From the NCBI RefSeq assembly GCF_016718685.1, contig NZ_JADKCX010000155.1, positions 62,001 through 126,000 on the forward strand: 64,000 nt of DNA, read 5' to 3'. Positions 36,326 through 44,968 of this stretch are shown in pieces. Origin of the DNA: Haliscomenobacter sp. Its GTDB lineage: Bacteria; Bacteroidota; Bacteroidia; Chitinophagales; Saprospiraceae. The notes under the pieces are model-generated. The model saw only the letters and a program-made list of their open reading frames with translations. It did no database searches and was not told the DNA's origin. How positions within the stretch are numbered: position 1 is the first letter of the stretch; the number at the start of each line of letters is the position of its first letter. A program made the translations under genes and the position numbers.

Positions 36326-37109
36326 CAAAATAGACGTTGAGTTCGTCGACAAATACCGAGGTATGGATATTGATTCTTTTTTTAAAATTTTTATTGTTTA
36401 ATACAAACAAAAGTACAGCTTTTTTGACCTCTTACTCTTGCCTTTGCCAGGGGAGGAAAAGGGACCCCTGACTTTTTTCACAAAAAGAGTTTTTTTGTTT
36501 CTCAATATTTAAAAAGTTGACTCTTAAATACTTGTAAAGTTCGAGCCTGATAAATGACCTTTTTGACAAAATAAATCAAGCTTTTTGAACAGGCATTAAA
36601 GTGGAGCTTACAGCAACATCAAGTTTGTCTCCCCACGCCATCGCTAAACTCAGGTGGCTTGAGTTATTGAATCCAAAAAAAACAGTAATCCCCTTGTAAA
36701 ACGAGCAGACATAGGATGTTATACTTATAGCTGATAACAAACTACAGAGGGTATTACCCATTTATAATTAAAGTTACCTCAGAACCCTGGAGCTACTTGA
36801 AAATAAGCTTAAAAACTCATAGGAAAGGATTATTTCCCAACTGATTCCCCGCAAAACGCGAATAACCTCCTTCATCATCTAAGCCGCCAGCCTTTCTTCT
36901 TCCTCTCTATTCCAATAACACATCGAGTAACGCAATTCTGTTCAATGTATTGGGACAACCCCAAAAGGAGAACTGATAAAAAATCACTACCAATTGCAAT
37001 GGAAGATGCTATTTACATTGAGCTTTCAGTTTTGAAATCTTACTCAACAACACAGCTATAACATCAGTTAAAAGAAAGATTAATCACCTCACTTTCCCCG
37101 GATCATCTT
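36326..37109. other. Gene-free AT-rich stretch after tRNA-Gln
   Basis: About 780 bases clearly richer in A and T than the rest of the window. No coding frame with support was found on either strand (the longest frame, about 60 codons on minus, has no recognisable features). A short inverted repeat AGGGG...CCCCT at about 36449-36469 is the only structure seen. No second copy of the tRNA 3' end was found in the islet, so an integrase-type attachment site is not shown. Confidence 0.5.
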
Positions 37110-37401
37110 TCATCGGAAAACCTGAACCACAACAATATCCGGCTCCTGGAACCTGTAAGTAATGTGGAAAATTACGCGGCTGGCCTTTGGGTGCATCACG
37201 GCCGAACAAGCGTGCACATCGTCATGACGGATAGAATGATATTCGGGGCTAAATTTTAGCCGTTCCAGGGTTTGTGCTACTGCTTCAAGAAATGCGTCGG
37301 TGAGATTGCCAGATGGGTCATGGTTCTCAAGATACCACAAAGCGCAATCGAGGAATGTCCTCTCGTGCTTCCGGAAGAACGATCAAGTTGTAGCGTCTCA
37401 T
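37110..37401 (-). CDS. RelE/ParE family toxin, one frameshift
   Basis: About 96 residues when joined. MRRYNLIVLPEARED begins directly after the antitoxin stop (TAG then ATG with no gap), then the frame changes near 37355 and continues as FLDCALWYLENHDPSGNLTDAFLEAV, FSPEYHSIRHDDVH and SRVIFHITYRFQEPDIVVVQVFR. This is the usual RelE/ParE length and pattern (helix pair, then beta strands ending with a V.VF.R motif). Family members cut ribosome-bound mRNA (RelE) or poison gyrase (ParE); which applies here is not visible. One inserted base after GAGGAC, or two missing, explains the break. It may be a genuinely inactive toxin or a sequence error. Confidence 0.72.
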
Positions 37402-37638
37402 CTACGTTCCGCTTATCTGCTCACGAACATAAGCCAGAGCCTCTTGATACGGAATACCTTGGGTTTCTCCGGCATCATAAGCAGCCAGACGGCGACGGTT
37501 TTCCTGAATGACATATTCAGGAAAAATATCCGGTTCATCCTCGCCGATTAGCTGTGCGATGGATGCAATCAGAGCCAATTGTTCCCATCTAGTCAGCTGC
37601 TGAACCTGTTCCAGTGCATTTTCAAAATTCTTACTCAT
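37402..37638 (-). CDS. Antitoxin of RelE/ParE-type module
   Basis: 78 residues, acidic. The N-terminal half is helical (NFENALEQVQQLTRWEQLALIASIAQLI), resembling the addiction-module antitoxin type that pairs with ParE-like toxins. The C-terminal half (ENRRRLAAYDAGETQGIPYQEALAYVREQ) is the usual toxin-wrapping tail with the G..xxxEA pattern. Upstream of and abutting the toxin, as is normal for these pairs. Such antitoxins usually repress their own promoter. Confidence 0.75.
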   Translation of the reverse strand: MSKNFENALEQVQQLTRWEQLALIASIAQLIGEDEPDIFPEYVIQENRRRLAAYDAGETQGIPYQEALAYVREQISGT

Positions 37639-37869
37639 GATTCAAATATACAGGAAATTTTCTAAAAAAGCATCTCTTGGCATTCCTTGATTGCATATGC
37701 AAGTTTTGGCAAAAACTAACGCCAATTATATTCAGGCGGGATGCCTGCACTTGATGTTGGGCTAGAATTCTCACTTCCATATAGACCGCTTGATGCCAAA
37801 TCAGGAACAAATAAGGAAACCTCCGTTCAATTTGTCTTCTGCTTGGCGTATTCTTGCACTATCACCCAC

Positions 37870-38161
37870 TCACAGGCCTCCTTGAAGTCTGCATAAAATC
37901 TTCAACTTAGGTTGATACAATCCTGCCCAAAAAAACATCTCTCTCAAGGTGCTGCGCCCTCTCGTTTTTAGAAGATAAGGTGATTCCAGGCTCAGGTTTT
38001 GCGCCATGGAGTAGGCCAAACGAATTTTCCTCATACAAATTAAACTCTTCCAACAGCTGCTCATATTTTTGAAGAGATGGAATTTCTTGGATCGCCCTTT
38101 TCAAAAAGTTTTGAGATTTGCCTGTTTTACTCCAAGGTCGATTTATGAGGCACTTCCCCAA
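37870..38161 (-). pseudogene. Decayed gene fragment, unknown
   Basis: On the minus strand a stretch beginning at ATG 38161 reads RAIQEIPSLQKYEQLLEEF, NLYEENSFGLLHGAKPEPG and NERAQHLERDVFLG, a natural-looking composition, then breaks. Further down, in other frames, WAGLYQPKLKILCRL and DFKEACEWVIVQEYAKQKTN (ending near 37840) can be read. These appear to be parts of one broken gene. I cannot name the family. Confidence 0.35.
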
Positions 38162-38232
38162 AACTCAATGCCAACGCTCATAATCATGAACGCTTGATAA
38201 GGGTGGCGAATAACTATGTCTTGGAGTTACCA

Positions 38233-38331
38233 ATGAAGACAGTTCGAATAAATTTGGGAGGGGTTAAAATTGCCATATTCAGTTTATTTATTTTGTTAAA
38301 GAGTTGTAAACCTGGTAACAATTCTAACTAG
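38233..38331 (+). CDS. Very short lipoprotein-like peptide
   Basis: A 32-codon frame: a basic N-terminus (MKTVRINLGG), a hydrophobic stretch (VKIAIFSLFILL) and a lipobox-like LLKSC at Cys25, followed by KPGNNSN and a stop. It may be a leftover signal peptide of a lost lipoprotein gene, or a small lipopeptide like the entericidins that accompany some toxin-antitoxin islets. No ribosome site or relatives can be shown. Confidence 0.3.
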   Translation: MKTVRINLGGVKIAIFSLFILLKSCKPGNNSN

Positions 38332-38379
38332 ATAAAAGTTCCCAATAAGTTCGTTTTAAGTTAAGAAAAGAAGGCCGCG

Positions 38380-38963
38380 CCGCCATCCGCTACGCGGGAC
38401 AAACCGGGTCGAGAATATCCCCACCCTGAGCCAGCCATCCGCGAAGCCTTGTTGAACGCCATCGCCCATAAAGACTATGGCAGCGGCAACCCCATTCAGA
38501 TCAAAGTATCTGATCATGGCATCATTTTCTGGAATGCCGGGCAACTCCCAGAAGCCTGGACGGTTGACAATTTATTGAAAGAGCACCCTTCTATTCCCTT
38601 TAACCCGGACATTGCCACCGCATTTTTTAGAGCGGGTTTGATCGAGGCCTGGGGGCGCGGCACCCTAAAAATCCTCCGGGAATGTCAAAATGCCGGGCTA
38701 CCAGCTCCTGTTTTCTCTCATGATCCTTCTGGGTTCGGTGGAATTCAAAAAGTTCGGAAAGTTCGGTGAAAGGTTCGGAGAAAATCCTTGAATTGATGAA
38801 GGCCAATAGATTGATCACCATTGCAGAGCTTGCAGAAAATTTAGCCATGTCTACGCGCACCATAGAGAAACAAATAGCTAAGTTAAAAGAAGATCACCGA
38901 ATAGAACGGATTGGTGCGGATAAAGGTGGGTATTGGGAAGTACTTGATACCACTGAGGACTGA
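38380..38963 (+). pseudogene. RecG-like / AlbA_2-type ATP-binding regulator, 5'-truncated and frameshifted
   Basis: Only the C-terminal part is present. REYPHPEPAIREALLNAIAHKDYGSG (HATPase-like motif of these proteins), VSDHGIIFWNAGQLPEAWTVDNLL, ATAFFRAGLIEAWGRGTLKIL, then the winged-helix end ILELMKANRLITIAELAENLAMSTRTIEKQ and DKGGYWEVL. The N-terminal AlbA_2 Schlafen-like domain is missing and no start codon is available. The frame also shifts at an A run (38748-38752): one more A links both pieces. These proteins are accessory genes, often duplicated and lost. Confidence 0.7.
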
Positions 38964-39213
38964 CATTTTTTATCCGAGTTAGAAAAATTCTCCATTGGGG
39001 CACCTTCGGCCAAGCCATGAAGATATTGAACTGACTGATAAAATCGTGAGCGTTGGCGACCTCCTGGGTATCATCGAGCACTACGTTGAATCAGATGACG
39101 GAATTACCGTTTCCCCGAAAGACATGGTGAGGTGCTGTCCCTTTTTTAATGCAATTTACCAGTTTTCATCATAAGACACACCAGTTCAGACCGTAAGCAA
39201 AATTAAACCAAAT
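38964..39213. other. Remnant sequence at right end of islet
   Basis: A plus-strand stretch reads IELTDKIVSVGDLLGIIEHY then VESDDGITVSPKDMV (about 39022-39128), with natural composition but no start, and no family recognised. The rest shows nothing further. It borders the terminator hairpin before the NTF2-like gene. Confidence 0.35.
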
Positions 39214-39270
39214 CAGGAGAGGTCGTACAAGGAGATTCATGATTCTTGTACGGCCTCTCCTGGTTTTTTT
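39214..39270 (+). terminator. Strong hairpin terminator
   Basis: An 18-base stem, CAGGAGAGGTCGTACAAG with CTTGTACGGCCTCTCCTG (one G-T pair), a 13-base loop, followed by TTTTTTT on the plus strand. It would stop plus-strand transcription from the islet; on the minus strand it follows the NTF2-like gene, where it may also act. Confidence 0.75.
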
Positions 39271-39697
39271 ACGGCTGCCGCACGGCCTGCCGCGCCAGCA
39301 ATTTCCAGCCCGCGCCTTGTTTTTGCCAAATCTGCAACACCAACAATTTGACGCTGGCAGGTTTACCCCCATCCTTGATGTCGCCAGCCAGTTTGTGGCG
39401 TACGATGGCCGTTTTGCCGGCCAGTTTGATGGTTTGTTCGGTCAGGTCCATCGTGATGAAGTCCGATTGTCCGGTGGAAATGGAGGTAAGGAGCATGGCC
39501 TTGTCTTCAATTTTGCCAGATGAATGGCCGTAGCTGAGTTCTGCGGCCAAAAGCGCGTCCAGCGCGGTTTTATCCGCGTCGATCATGGCTTTGCGCCAGG
39601 CGGATACGGCGTCGGCCACTTGTTGTTCGGCCTTGGATTGGGCAAAACCTGCGGCGGCTAAGCCAGCAAAAAGCAGGCAGAGGATTGTTTTTTTCAT
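39269..39697 (-). CDS. Secreted NTF2-like (DUF4440/SnoaL) protein
   Basis: 142 residues. Signal peptide TILCLLFAGLAAAGFAQS. Then the NTF2-like pattern: VADAVSAWRKAMIDADKTALDALLAAELSYGHSSG, KTAIVRHKLAGDI and LVLQIWQKQGAGWKLLARQAV. DUF4440 proteins share the fold of ketosteroid isomerases, but most have no known reaction. Periplasmic. Adjacent to the PQQ dehydrogenase, from which it is separated by the 39.7 kb palindrome. Confidence 0.88.
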   Translation of the reverse strand: MKKTILCLLFAGLAAAGFAQSKAEQQVADAVSAWRKAMIDADKTALDALLAAELSYGHSSGKIEDKAMLLTSISTGQSDFITMDLTEQTIKLAGKTAIVRHKLAGDIKDGGKPASVKLLVLQIWQKQGAGWKLLARQAVRQP

Positions 39698-39715
39698 AAA
39701 GTTGAATGTTTGTTA

Positions 39716-39853
39716 TAGTTGAGGAGGTTGAGGAGGTTGAGAAGTTGAGGCTACCGCGAGCGACATGCACACCTTCACACGCACACATCACACTCAAACA
39801 CATTCTTGCGGTAGCCTCAACCTCCTCAACTTCTCAACCTCCTCAACCTTTCT
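39716..39853. repeat. Palindromic word repeat, GTTGAGGAG type
   Basis: The left arm GTTGAGGAGGTTGAGGAG, GTTGAGAAGTTGAGGCTACC and the right arm GGTAGCCTCAACCTCC, TCAACTTCTCAACCTCCTC. The inner ends GGCTACCGCGAGCGACATG and TTGCGGTAGCC extend the stem beyond the words. The loop is rich in CACAC. The element at 48.2 kb shares the word, the GGCTACCGC core and the GCGACATG string, in the opposite orientation. Confidence 0.9.
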
Positions 39854-39857
39854 TAAA

Positions 39858-41972
39858 TTAATCAGGCAAGGCAAAAGCCACGTATTGATTTCCTTTTGGT
39901 GTACCCAACTTGGTGCCCCCGCAAGCCAGCACGATGTACTGTTTGCCATCGGCCATATAGGTAGCGGGCGTGGCAAAAGAAGCCGCGGGCAACTTGGTTT
40001 CCCAGAGTACTTCACCCGTACGTTTGTCGAAAGCCCGGAACATGCCGTCTTTCGTAGCGGCAATGAAGAGCAACCCACTCGCGGTGATCACCGGGCCACC
40101 GTAGTTTTCCACCCCCGTATTGCGGATGCCTTTGGCCACCAGTGCAGGTTCTTCGCCGAGTGGAACTTGCCAGAGGTATTCTCCCGTATTCAGGTTGATG
40201 GCGTTAAGGGTTCCCCAGGGCGGGCCGATGGCAGGTAGTCCCTTGTTGTCCAAAAATTTGTTGTAGCCCGTAATGGTGTAAGGCAGTTGTACCGGCTTGT
40301 AAGTCCCGGCGGCTGCGCCCATTTCCTTTTTTTCATCTCCAAACAGATAGGCCACCAAGGCCTGTTTTTGCTCGGCTGAAAGGGCGGTAAAGCCGGGCAT
40401 CATCCCCTTGCCTGCGGTAATGATTTGGGTCACATAAGCCTTGTCACGTTTTTTTTCAATGCCCAGCAGGGAGGGAAAATTGCTTTGGGGGTTTCCTTTT
40501 CGATCCACCCCATGACAAGACGCACAAGTAGTGAGGTAGATTCGTTCGCCTGGGCTGGCATTGGCCATTTGGGTTGCGGCGGGTTTGTCAACCATGGTGA
40601 GTATCCAGGCCATCTCGTTGCTGTTGACGTACAAAATTCCATCCGGATCGGCAGCGGCACCGCCCCATTCGCCACCACCGTCAAAACCTGGAAAAATGAT
40701 CGTTCCTTGTTTGCTGGGTGGATCGTAAAAACCTTTCTTGTAGGTTCTGAATCGTTGCACTAACTCCTCCCGGTTTTCAGAATAAGGATTGATGTCGTTT
40801 TCGGTCAAGGCATTCGATTGACGGGCATAGGGCAGTGGTAAGCTGGGTACAGGTTGTGTTTTCCAGGCCTTTTCTCCTTTCAAATCAGAAGGTGCTACGG
40901 GCACTTCGTTGATGGGAAACAGGGGTTTACCAGTCACGCGATCAAATACAAACACAAAGCCCTGTTTGGAAATTTGCGCCACAGCATCAACGGATTTGCC
41001 ATCCTTTTGGAGCGTGACCAAATTGGGAGGAGCGGGTAAATCCCGATCCCAGATGTCGTGGTGGGTCGTTTGGTAATGCCAGATTCGTTTGCCCGTGCGG
41101 GCATCCAGGGCCAGCAGGCAATTGGCAAACAGGTTTTGTCCCTTGCGGTTGCCCCCATAAAAATCAAAACCCGCTGAACCCGTGGGGACGTACACAATAC
41201 CCCGCTTTCTGTCGATGGACATCCCAGACCAGTTGTTGGCGGCTCCGGTGTAGGTGTTTTTGTAGGCGTCTTTGGGGAAGGTTTTGTACCCGTATTCACC
41301 TGGATAAGGAATGGTGTGGAAAGTCCACTCCAATTTTCCGGTGCGTACGTTGAAGGCACGAATGTCGCCAGGTGCCGCATCTGCTCCTTCGGAAAGCCGC
41401 AGGGGCATGATGATCAAGTCTTCAAACAAGGTACCTGGGGTATTGGAAACAATCGACTTTTTTTGTGAAACCTCGGGCAATCCCGTATGCAGGTCTACTT
41501 TGCCCCCATTGCCAAAACCACTGATGGGTTTGCCCGTTTTGGCGTTGAGTGCCCAGAGGTTGGGCCCAACGGTGTAGAGAATGCGCTCGTCCTCGCCATC
41601 CCGCCAGTAGGTCACGCCGCGACTGGTGCTCTCCCAACTTTTGAGTGGGTCGCCAAATCGCCAGATTTCTTTGCCGGTAGCGGCATTCAGCGCAAAGGCC
41701 TGTACACTGGAGGTTACCCCGTACAACACGCCATTGATGACGATGGGGCTGACCTGCATTTGTCCGGAATCGGGGGTAGAATACCGCCAGGCGATCTTGA
41801 GTTTGGTGACGTTGTCGGGGCCAATGTCGGTCAGGGTAGAATAGTGGTTGCGGTCGGGTCCGCCGAGGTATTCGGGCCAATCATCACCCGCAGGTTCTAC
41901 ATCGGTGAAGAGGAAGGAGATAAATAGGCAGCTGAGCAATCCGAGTAAGGATATAGGTAGTATTCGTTTCAT
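39858..41972 (-). CDS. PQQ-dependent dehydrogenase with inserted heme c site
   Basis: 704 residues from ATG 41972 (the frame is open upstream, but 41972 fits the signal peptide RILPISLLGLLSCLFISFLF). Eight-bladed quinoprotein propeller of the membrane/soluble glucose-dehydrogenase-like type: DWPEYLGGPDRNHYSTLTDI, KLKIAWRYSTPDSGQMQVSP, TTHHDIWDRDLPAPPNL, FPGFDGGGEWGGAAADP, GTLNAINLNTGEYLWQVPLGE, and a W-motif end (EVLWETKLPA). A cytochrome c insertion near residue 485 has CASCHG and the distal Met in KGMMPGF. It oxidises an alcohol or sugar in the periplasm and passes electrons through heme. PQQ must come from elsewhere, as no pqq genes are here. Confidence 0.92.
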   Translation of the reverse strand: MKRILPISLLGLLSCLFISFLFTDVEPAGDDWPEYLGGPDRNHYSTLTDIGPDNVTKLKIAWRYSTPDSGQMQVSPIVINGVLYGVTSSVQAFALNAATGKEIWRFGDPLKSWESTSRGVTYWRDGEDERILYTVGPNLWALNAKTGKPISGFGNGGKVDLHTGLPEVSQKKSIVSNTPGTLFEDLIIMPLRLSEGADAAPGDIRAFNVRTGKLEWTFHTIPYPGEYGYKTFPKDAYKNTYTGAANNWSGMSIDRKRGIVYVPTGSAGFDFYGGNRKGQNLFANCLLALDARTGKRIWHYQTTHHDIWDRDLPAPPNLVTLQKDGKSVDAVAQISKQGFVFVFDRVTGKPLFPINEVPVAPSDLKGEKAWKTQPVPSLPLPYARQSNALTENDINPYSENREELVQRFRTYKKGFYDPPSKQGTIIFPGFDGGGEWGGAAADPDGILYVNSNEMAWILTMVDKPAATQMANASPGERIYLTTCASCHGVDRKGNPQSNFPSLLGIEKKRDKAYVTQIITAGKGMMPGFTALSAEQKQALVAYLFGDEKKEMGAAAGTYKPVQLPYTITGYNKFLDNKGLPAIGPPWGTLNAINLNTGEYLWQVPLGEEPALVAKGIRNTGVENYGGPVITASGLLFIAATKDGMFRAFDKRTGEVLWETKLPAASFATPATYMADGKQYIVLACGGTKLGTPKGNQYVAFALPD

Positions 41973-42095
41973 ACCGGTACTTTGTCTTTGCGCGTTGATG
42001 TTGCAGCGGGTACTTGACACGCTGGACAAAGTTAAACAATCAGCGGAATTTTTATTGCCATTGCACGGCGAAGGGTATATCTTTGTTTTGTAGCC

Positions 42096-44093
42096 TCAAT
42101 CAAACGCAAGCAATACCTTGGCGCCACCTTCTTCGAGGTTTTCCAGGGTCAGTTGTATGTTCAGTTTGTAAGCAAAATCTTGTACCACTTGCAACCCGAA
42201 TCCGCTGTGCAAAATTTCTTTTTGCGCTCCATCAAAATGCTGAAGAATGCTTACCGGAAAGCCAGTGCCATTGTCTTGAATGCTCATAAAAACATGATCT
42301 CCCTCTGACCAGGCTTTCCACAGGATCTTTCCCTGAGGAATGTTTTTCAGGGCCTTACTTGCGTTGGAACTCAAATTTTGCAACATGATCCATAGGTAAT
42401 TTGGATCGGTGTGGATCAGCAAATACGGTGGACAGTCAAAATACCAACAGAGTTGATCCTGATCCGAAAAAGTAGCACGCAAGCGCTCAAATATTGCTAC
42501 TACCTGTACATTTTGTTTGTCCATCCCAGCTTGATTCATTTGCTCTTTGCTCCAAACCAGCATGTTTTCAAGGTTCTCCAGCAACACCTCGGTATTTGCC
42601 GTAATCCGGGCCTGATGCAGAGCCGATGTCTCCGGGGTCATTAGGTCTGGAGCATTTTTTTGCAAATCCAATAAGCCAATTAAGTTGCTTAGGGGATAAC
42701 GCAAATCATGACTCAATACCGCGAGCAGTTGAGCCTTTTGGCGATTGGCCTGATCCAGCGACTGGTTGAGTTGCAGCAGTTGCTGATTGGATTTGCGGCG
42801 AATCAGGCTCAAGCGGTAGAACAAAAAGGCAATTACCAAAAGCAAAAGACTCCCCAGCGCAAAAGCCCACTGAATTTTGCGTTGATTGCTGATGGTGAGT
42901 TTTTGAATGGCGATTTCAGCGTCTTTTTTTTCCAGGAAAAAATTGCTTTCGGCTTCGGCTAGTTTGTTTTTGCTTTCCTGAGAATAGATGGAGTCATGTT
43001 GGGCATGATAGGCGTACATGGCCTGATAGGCTTGGGCGTAATTTCCTTTGGCTGCTTCCAGTTCAGCTTTTAGCCCTAGTAAAAAATGTTGATTGCCCTC
43101 GTCTTGCACGGTGTCCACCAGAGCCACGGCTTTACGATAATAATAAGTAGCCTTGTCTAGTGCCAATTTTTTGCTTGTTGAATTTTGTCTGGCGCTGTCG
43201 AGAAATGACCAGCCAATATTCCCAAGGTTGGTAATGGACAATTTATAAGCAGGGTAACTTTGATCCCAAATGGCCTGGGCCTTGAGCTGTAGTTGAAGTC
43301 TTGCTTTCAATTGTTTCACTAACAAAGCCTGGTTTTGGTATACTTCAGCCATTTTTATGTGCGCCTTGATGGATTGAAAACCTCTTAAGGCCTGCTGATA
43401 GTAGCGAATGGCTTGTAAGGTATCGGCTTTGAGCTGGAATTGATTGGCTATGCCTGAGTAGGTTGTGGCAATGCCCAGTGTGTCACCGAATTCTTGATAC
43501 AAAGCCAAAGCTTTTTGGTCGTACTCGAGAGATTTGTCAAAATGATTTTGTTCAAAATACAGGGCAGAAAGGTTGTTGTAAATGATTGGTATCAAAGTTT
43601 TTAATTCTGATTTCTCGGCAGTCTTTAAGGCTGACAAATATTCATCCAGCGCTTTGCTGTATTGCCCTTGCCTCAAATAAAGTGTACCCAGAGCAATCTG
43701 GCAACTGGCGAGATTGAATTGATCCTGGTTTTTTTGATGGATTTTCAACTCTGCGATTAAATAAGGCTTTGCTTTAGCGTAGGCGCCTTGGTCACTATAA
43801 ATCCTTCCAATCATACCATTGTACACGCCTATTCCTTTTGCCCAGCCCATCTTGCTTACGTGTTTCATGCCCATATTGGCATAACGAAGGGCTCTATCTG
43901 GTTGGTCACCCAACTGATCCACAATAGCTTTGTACAAGCGAGCACGAGCCGTGTCTTCGTTTGTTTTAGGGAGAAGTTGAATGAGGGAATCCGCCACTGA
44001 TTGGGCCTGAACACTGGTAAAACAGCCAAAGCAAAGCAGAATCAGGACAAAGCAATATTTTCTGGGAAAGTACATGTGGCGAGCTTTAATCAT
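42096..44093 (-). CDS. Sensor histidine kinase with periplasmic TPR domain
   Basis: 665 residues. Signal peptide/N-anchor (FVLILLCFGCFTSVQAQ), about six TPRs at 40-400 (YNGMIGRIYSDQGAYAKAKPYL, LGTLYLRQGQYSKALDEYLSAL, IYNNLSALYFEQNHFDKSLEY), a membrane helix near 405-425 (FALGSLLLLVIAFLFYRLSL), then a coiled coil and kinase core. H box LLAVLSHDLRYPLSNLIGLL, N box LQNLSSNASKAL, G1 DNGTGF, G2 GFGL. Starts at ATG 44093, overlapping the end of the regulator gene by four bases (ATGA), so the two are translationally coupled. The partner is the LytTR regulator. The signal is unknown. Confidence 0.93.
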   Translation of the reverse strand: MIKARHMYFPRKYCFVLILLCFGCFTSVQAQSVADSLIQLLPKTNEDTARARLYKAIVDQLGDQPDRALRYANMGMKHVSKMGWAKGIGVYNGMIGRIYSDQGAYAKAKPYLIAELKIHQKNQDQFNLASCQIALGTLYLRQGQYSKALDEYLSALKTAEKSELKTLIPIIYNNLSALYFEQNHFDKSLEYDQKALALYQEFGDTLGIATTYSGIANQFQLKADTLQAIRYYQQALRGFQSIKAHIKMAEVYQNQALLVKQLKARLQLQLKAQAIWDQSYPAYKLSITNLGNIGWSFLDSARQNSTSKKLALDKATYYYRKAVALVDTVQDEGNQHFLLGLKAELEAAKGNYAQAYQAMYAYHAQHDSIYSQESKNKLAEAESNFFLEKKDAEIAIQKLTISNQRKIQWAFALGSLLLLVIAFLFYRLSLIRRKSNQQLLQLNQSLDQANRQKAQLLAVLSHDLRYPLSNLIGLLDLQKNAPDLMTPETSALHQARITANTEVLLENLENMLVWSKEQMNQAGMDKQNVQVVAIFERLRATFSDQDQLCWYFDCPPYLLIHTDPNYLWIMLQNLSSNASKALKNIPQGKILWKAWSEGDHVFMSIQDNGTGFPVSILQHFDGAQKEILHSGFGLQVVQDFAYKLNIQLTLENLEEGGAKVLLAFD

Positions 44094-44788
44094 TGCAAGG
44101 ACAGGTTTTGTTTGTATTTCCTGCCAATCGGCAAGGAAATGCCCCGCACCACGATTTCCGAAGCACCAATTTTTTCAATAAAAAACTTCTGAATCGCATA
44201 ACTGCGGTGAATGCGGGTGAAATTCCCAAACTCGGGCATCGACAATATACTGCCAAGGGTGGACAACACGCAATGGTTTTTCTGGGTTGTCACTATTTTG
44301 GTGTAATCACCTAAGGCCTCCAGGTACAATACATCCTTGAAGTTGATGCGTTGCTGCTCGTGGCCTTCTTTGATGAAAAAACTTTCTGAACCGATAAACT
44401 GGTCGAACAAGCCCGATTTTTCCTTCAGTGTAAAATGTTCCTGCAAACGTACAACGCAGCGCTCAAAACGTTCCGATTTGAGGGGTTTTACCAAAAAGTC
44501 AAAAGCGGAGCTTTCGTAGCTGTCCAAAGCATATTCAGGGTGGGCGGTGATAAAAACACAGAGTGGCTTAGGGTCGAGGCTTTGCCAAAACTCCAGGCCG
44601 GATTGTTCGGGCATGTCAATGTCCAAAAAAAGGACTTCGACCTGGTTTTTTTGCAAAAATTGAGCTGCCTCAAGGCTAGAAGAAAAGGTACCCAACAAAT
44701 CCAAAAAGGGCACTTTACGCACCATCGATACATTCATCAGTAAGTCTACAGTGTCGTCATCTACAATGATACAAGTGTGTTTGAGCAT
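44090..44788 (-). CDS. LytTR-type response regulator
   Basis: 232 residues from ATG 44788 (MLKHTCIIVDDD). Receiver domain with the acidic pocket DDD at 10-12, phospho-acceptor Asp56 in LFLDIDMPEQSG, Thr in FITAHPEYALDSY and Lys in VKPLKSERF. C-terminal LytTR DNA-binding domain (FFIKEGHEQQRINFKDVLYLEALGDYTKIV, MPEFGNFTRIHRSYAI). Upstream of and coupled to the TPR histidine kinase. It would bind direct repeats in the promoters of its targets; the divergent cupin gene is one candidate. Confidence 0.95.
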   Translation of the reverse strand: MLKHTCIIVDDDTVDLLMNVSMVRKVPFLDLLGTFSSSLEAAQFLQKNQVEVLFLDIDMPEQSGLEFWQSLDPKPLCVFITAHPEYALDSYESSAFDFLVKPLKSERFERCVVRLQEHFTLKEKSGLFDQFIGSESFFIKEGHEQQRINFKDVLYLEALGDYTKIVTTQKNHCVLSTLGSILSMPEFGNFTRIHRSYAIQKFFIEKIGASEIVVRGISLPIGRKYKQNLSLQ

Positions 44789-44836
44789 GTTTCTCCTTCG
44801 TTTTTCACATTCACGATGCCAGGTTAGCAACGTTTA

Positions 44837-44844
44837 CAAAAGTA
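44837..44844 (-). promoter_or_regulatory. Possible -7 box for the LytTR/kinase pair
   Basis: TACTTTTG on the minus strand, 49 bases upstream of the regulator start, in the short divergent gap to the cupin gene. No matching -33 box is visible. Confidence 0.45.
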
Positions 44845-44905
44845 GCTATCTGAGTTCGCTTTTGGTGTCGTTTACCGATAAAAAAAGTAGTTCACCGAGT
44901 GGAAC

Positions 44906-44936
44906 TTGAACGGGGGGCAACATCCCCCTACTTTTG
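44906..44936 (+). promoter_or_regulatory. Promoter of the double-cupin gene
   Basis: TTG 44906-44908, 20 bases, TACTTTTG 44929-44936. The predicted leader is about 25 bases before the ATG at 44969. Confidence 0.7.
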
Positions 44937-44968
44937 AAGCATCAGTTAACGCATTTAAATTGATTGCG

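Noticed and set aside
36576..36761. Minus-strand 61-codon frame in the gene-free stretch
   Set aside because: Short, AT-rich, no ribosome site, no domain; probably chance.
36326..39213. Integrated phage or element with tRNA attachment sites
   Set aside because: No integrase, no second copy of the tRNA-Gln 3' end and no phage genes are visible.
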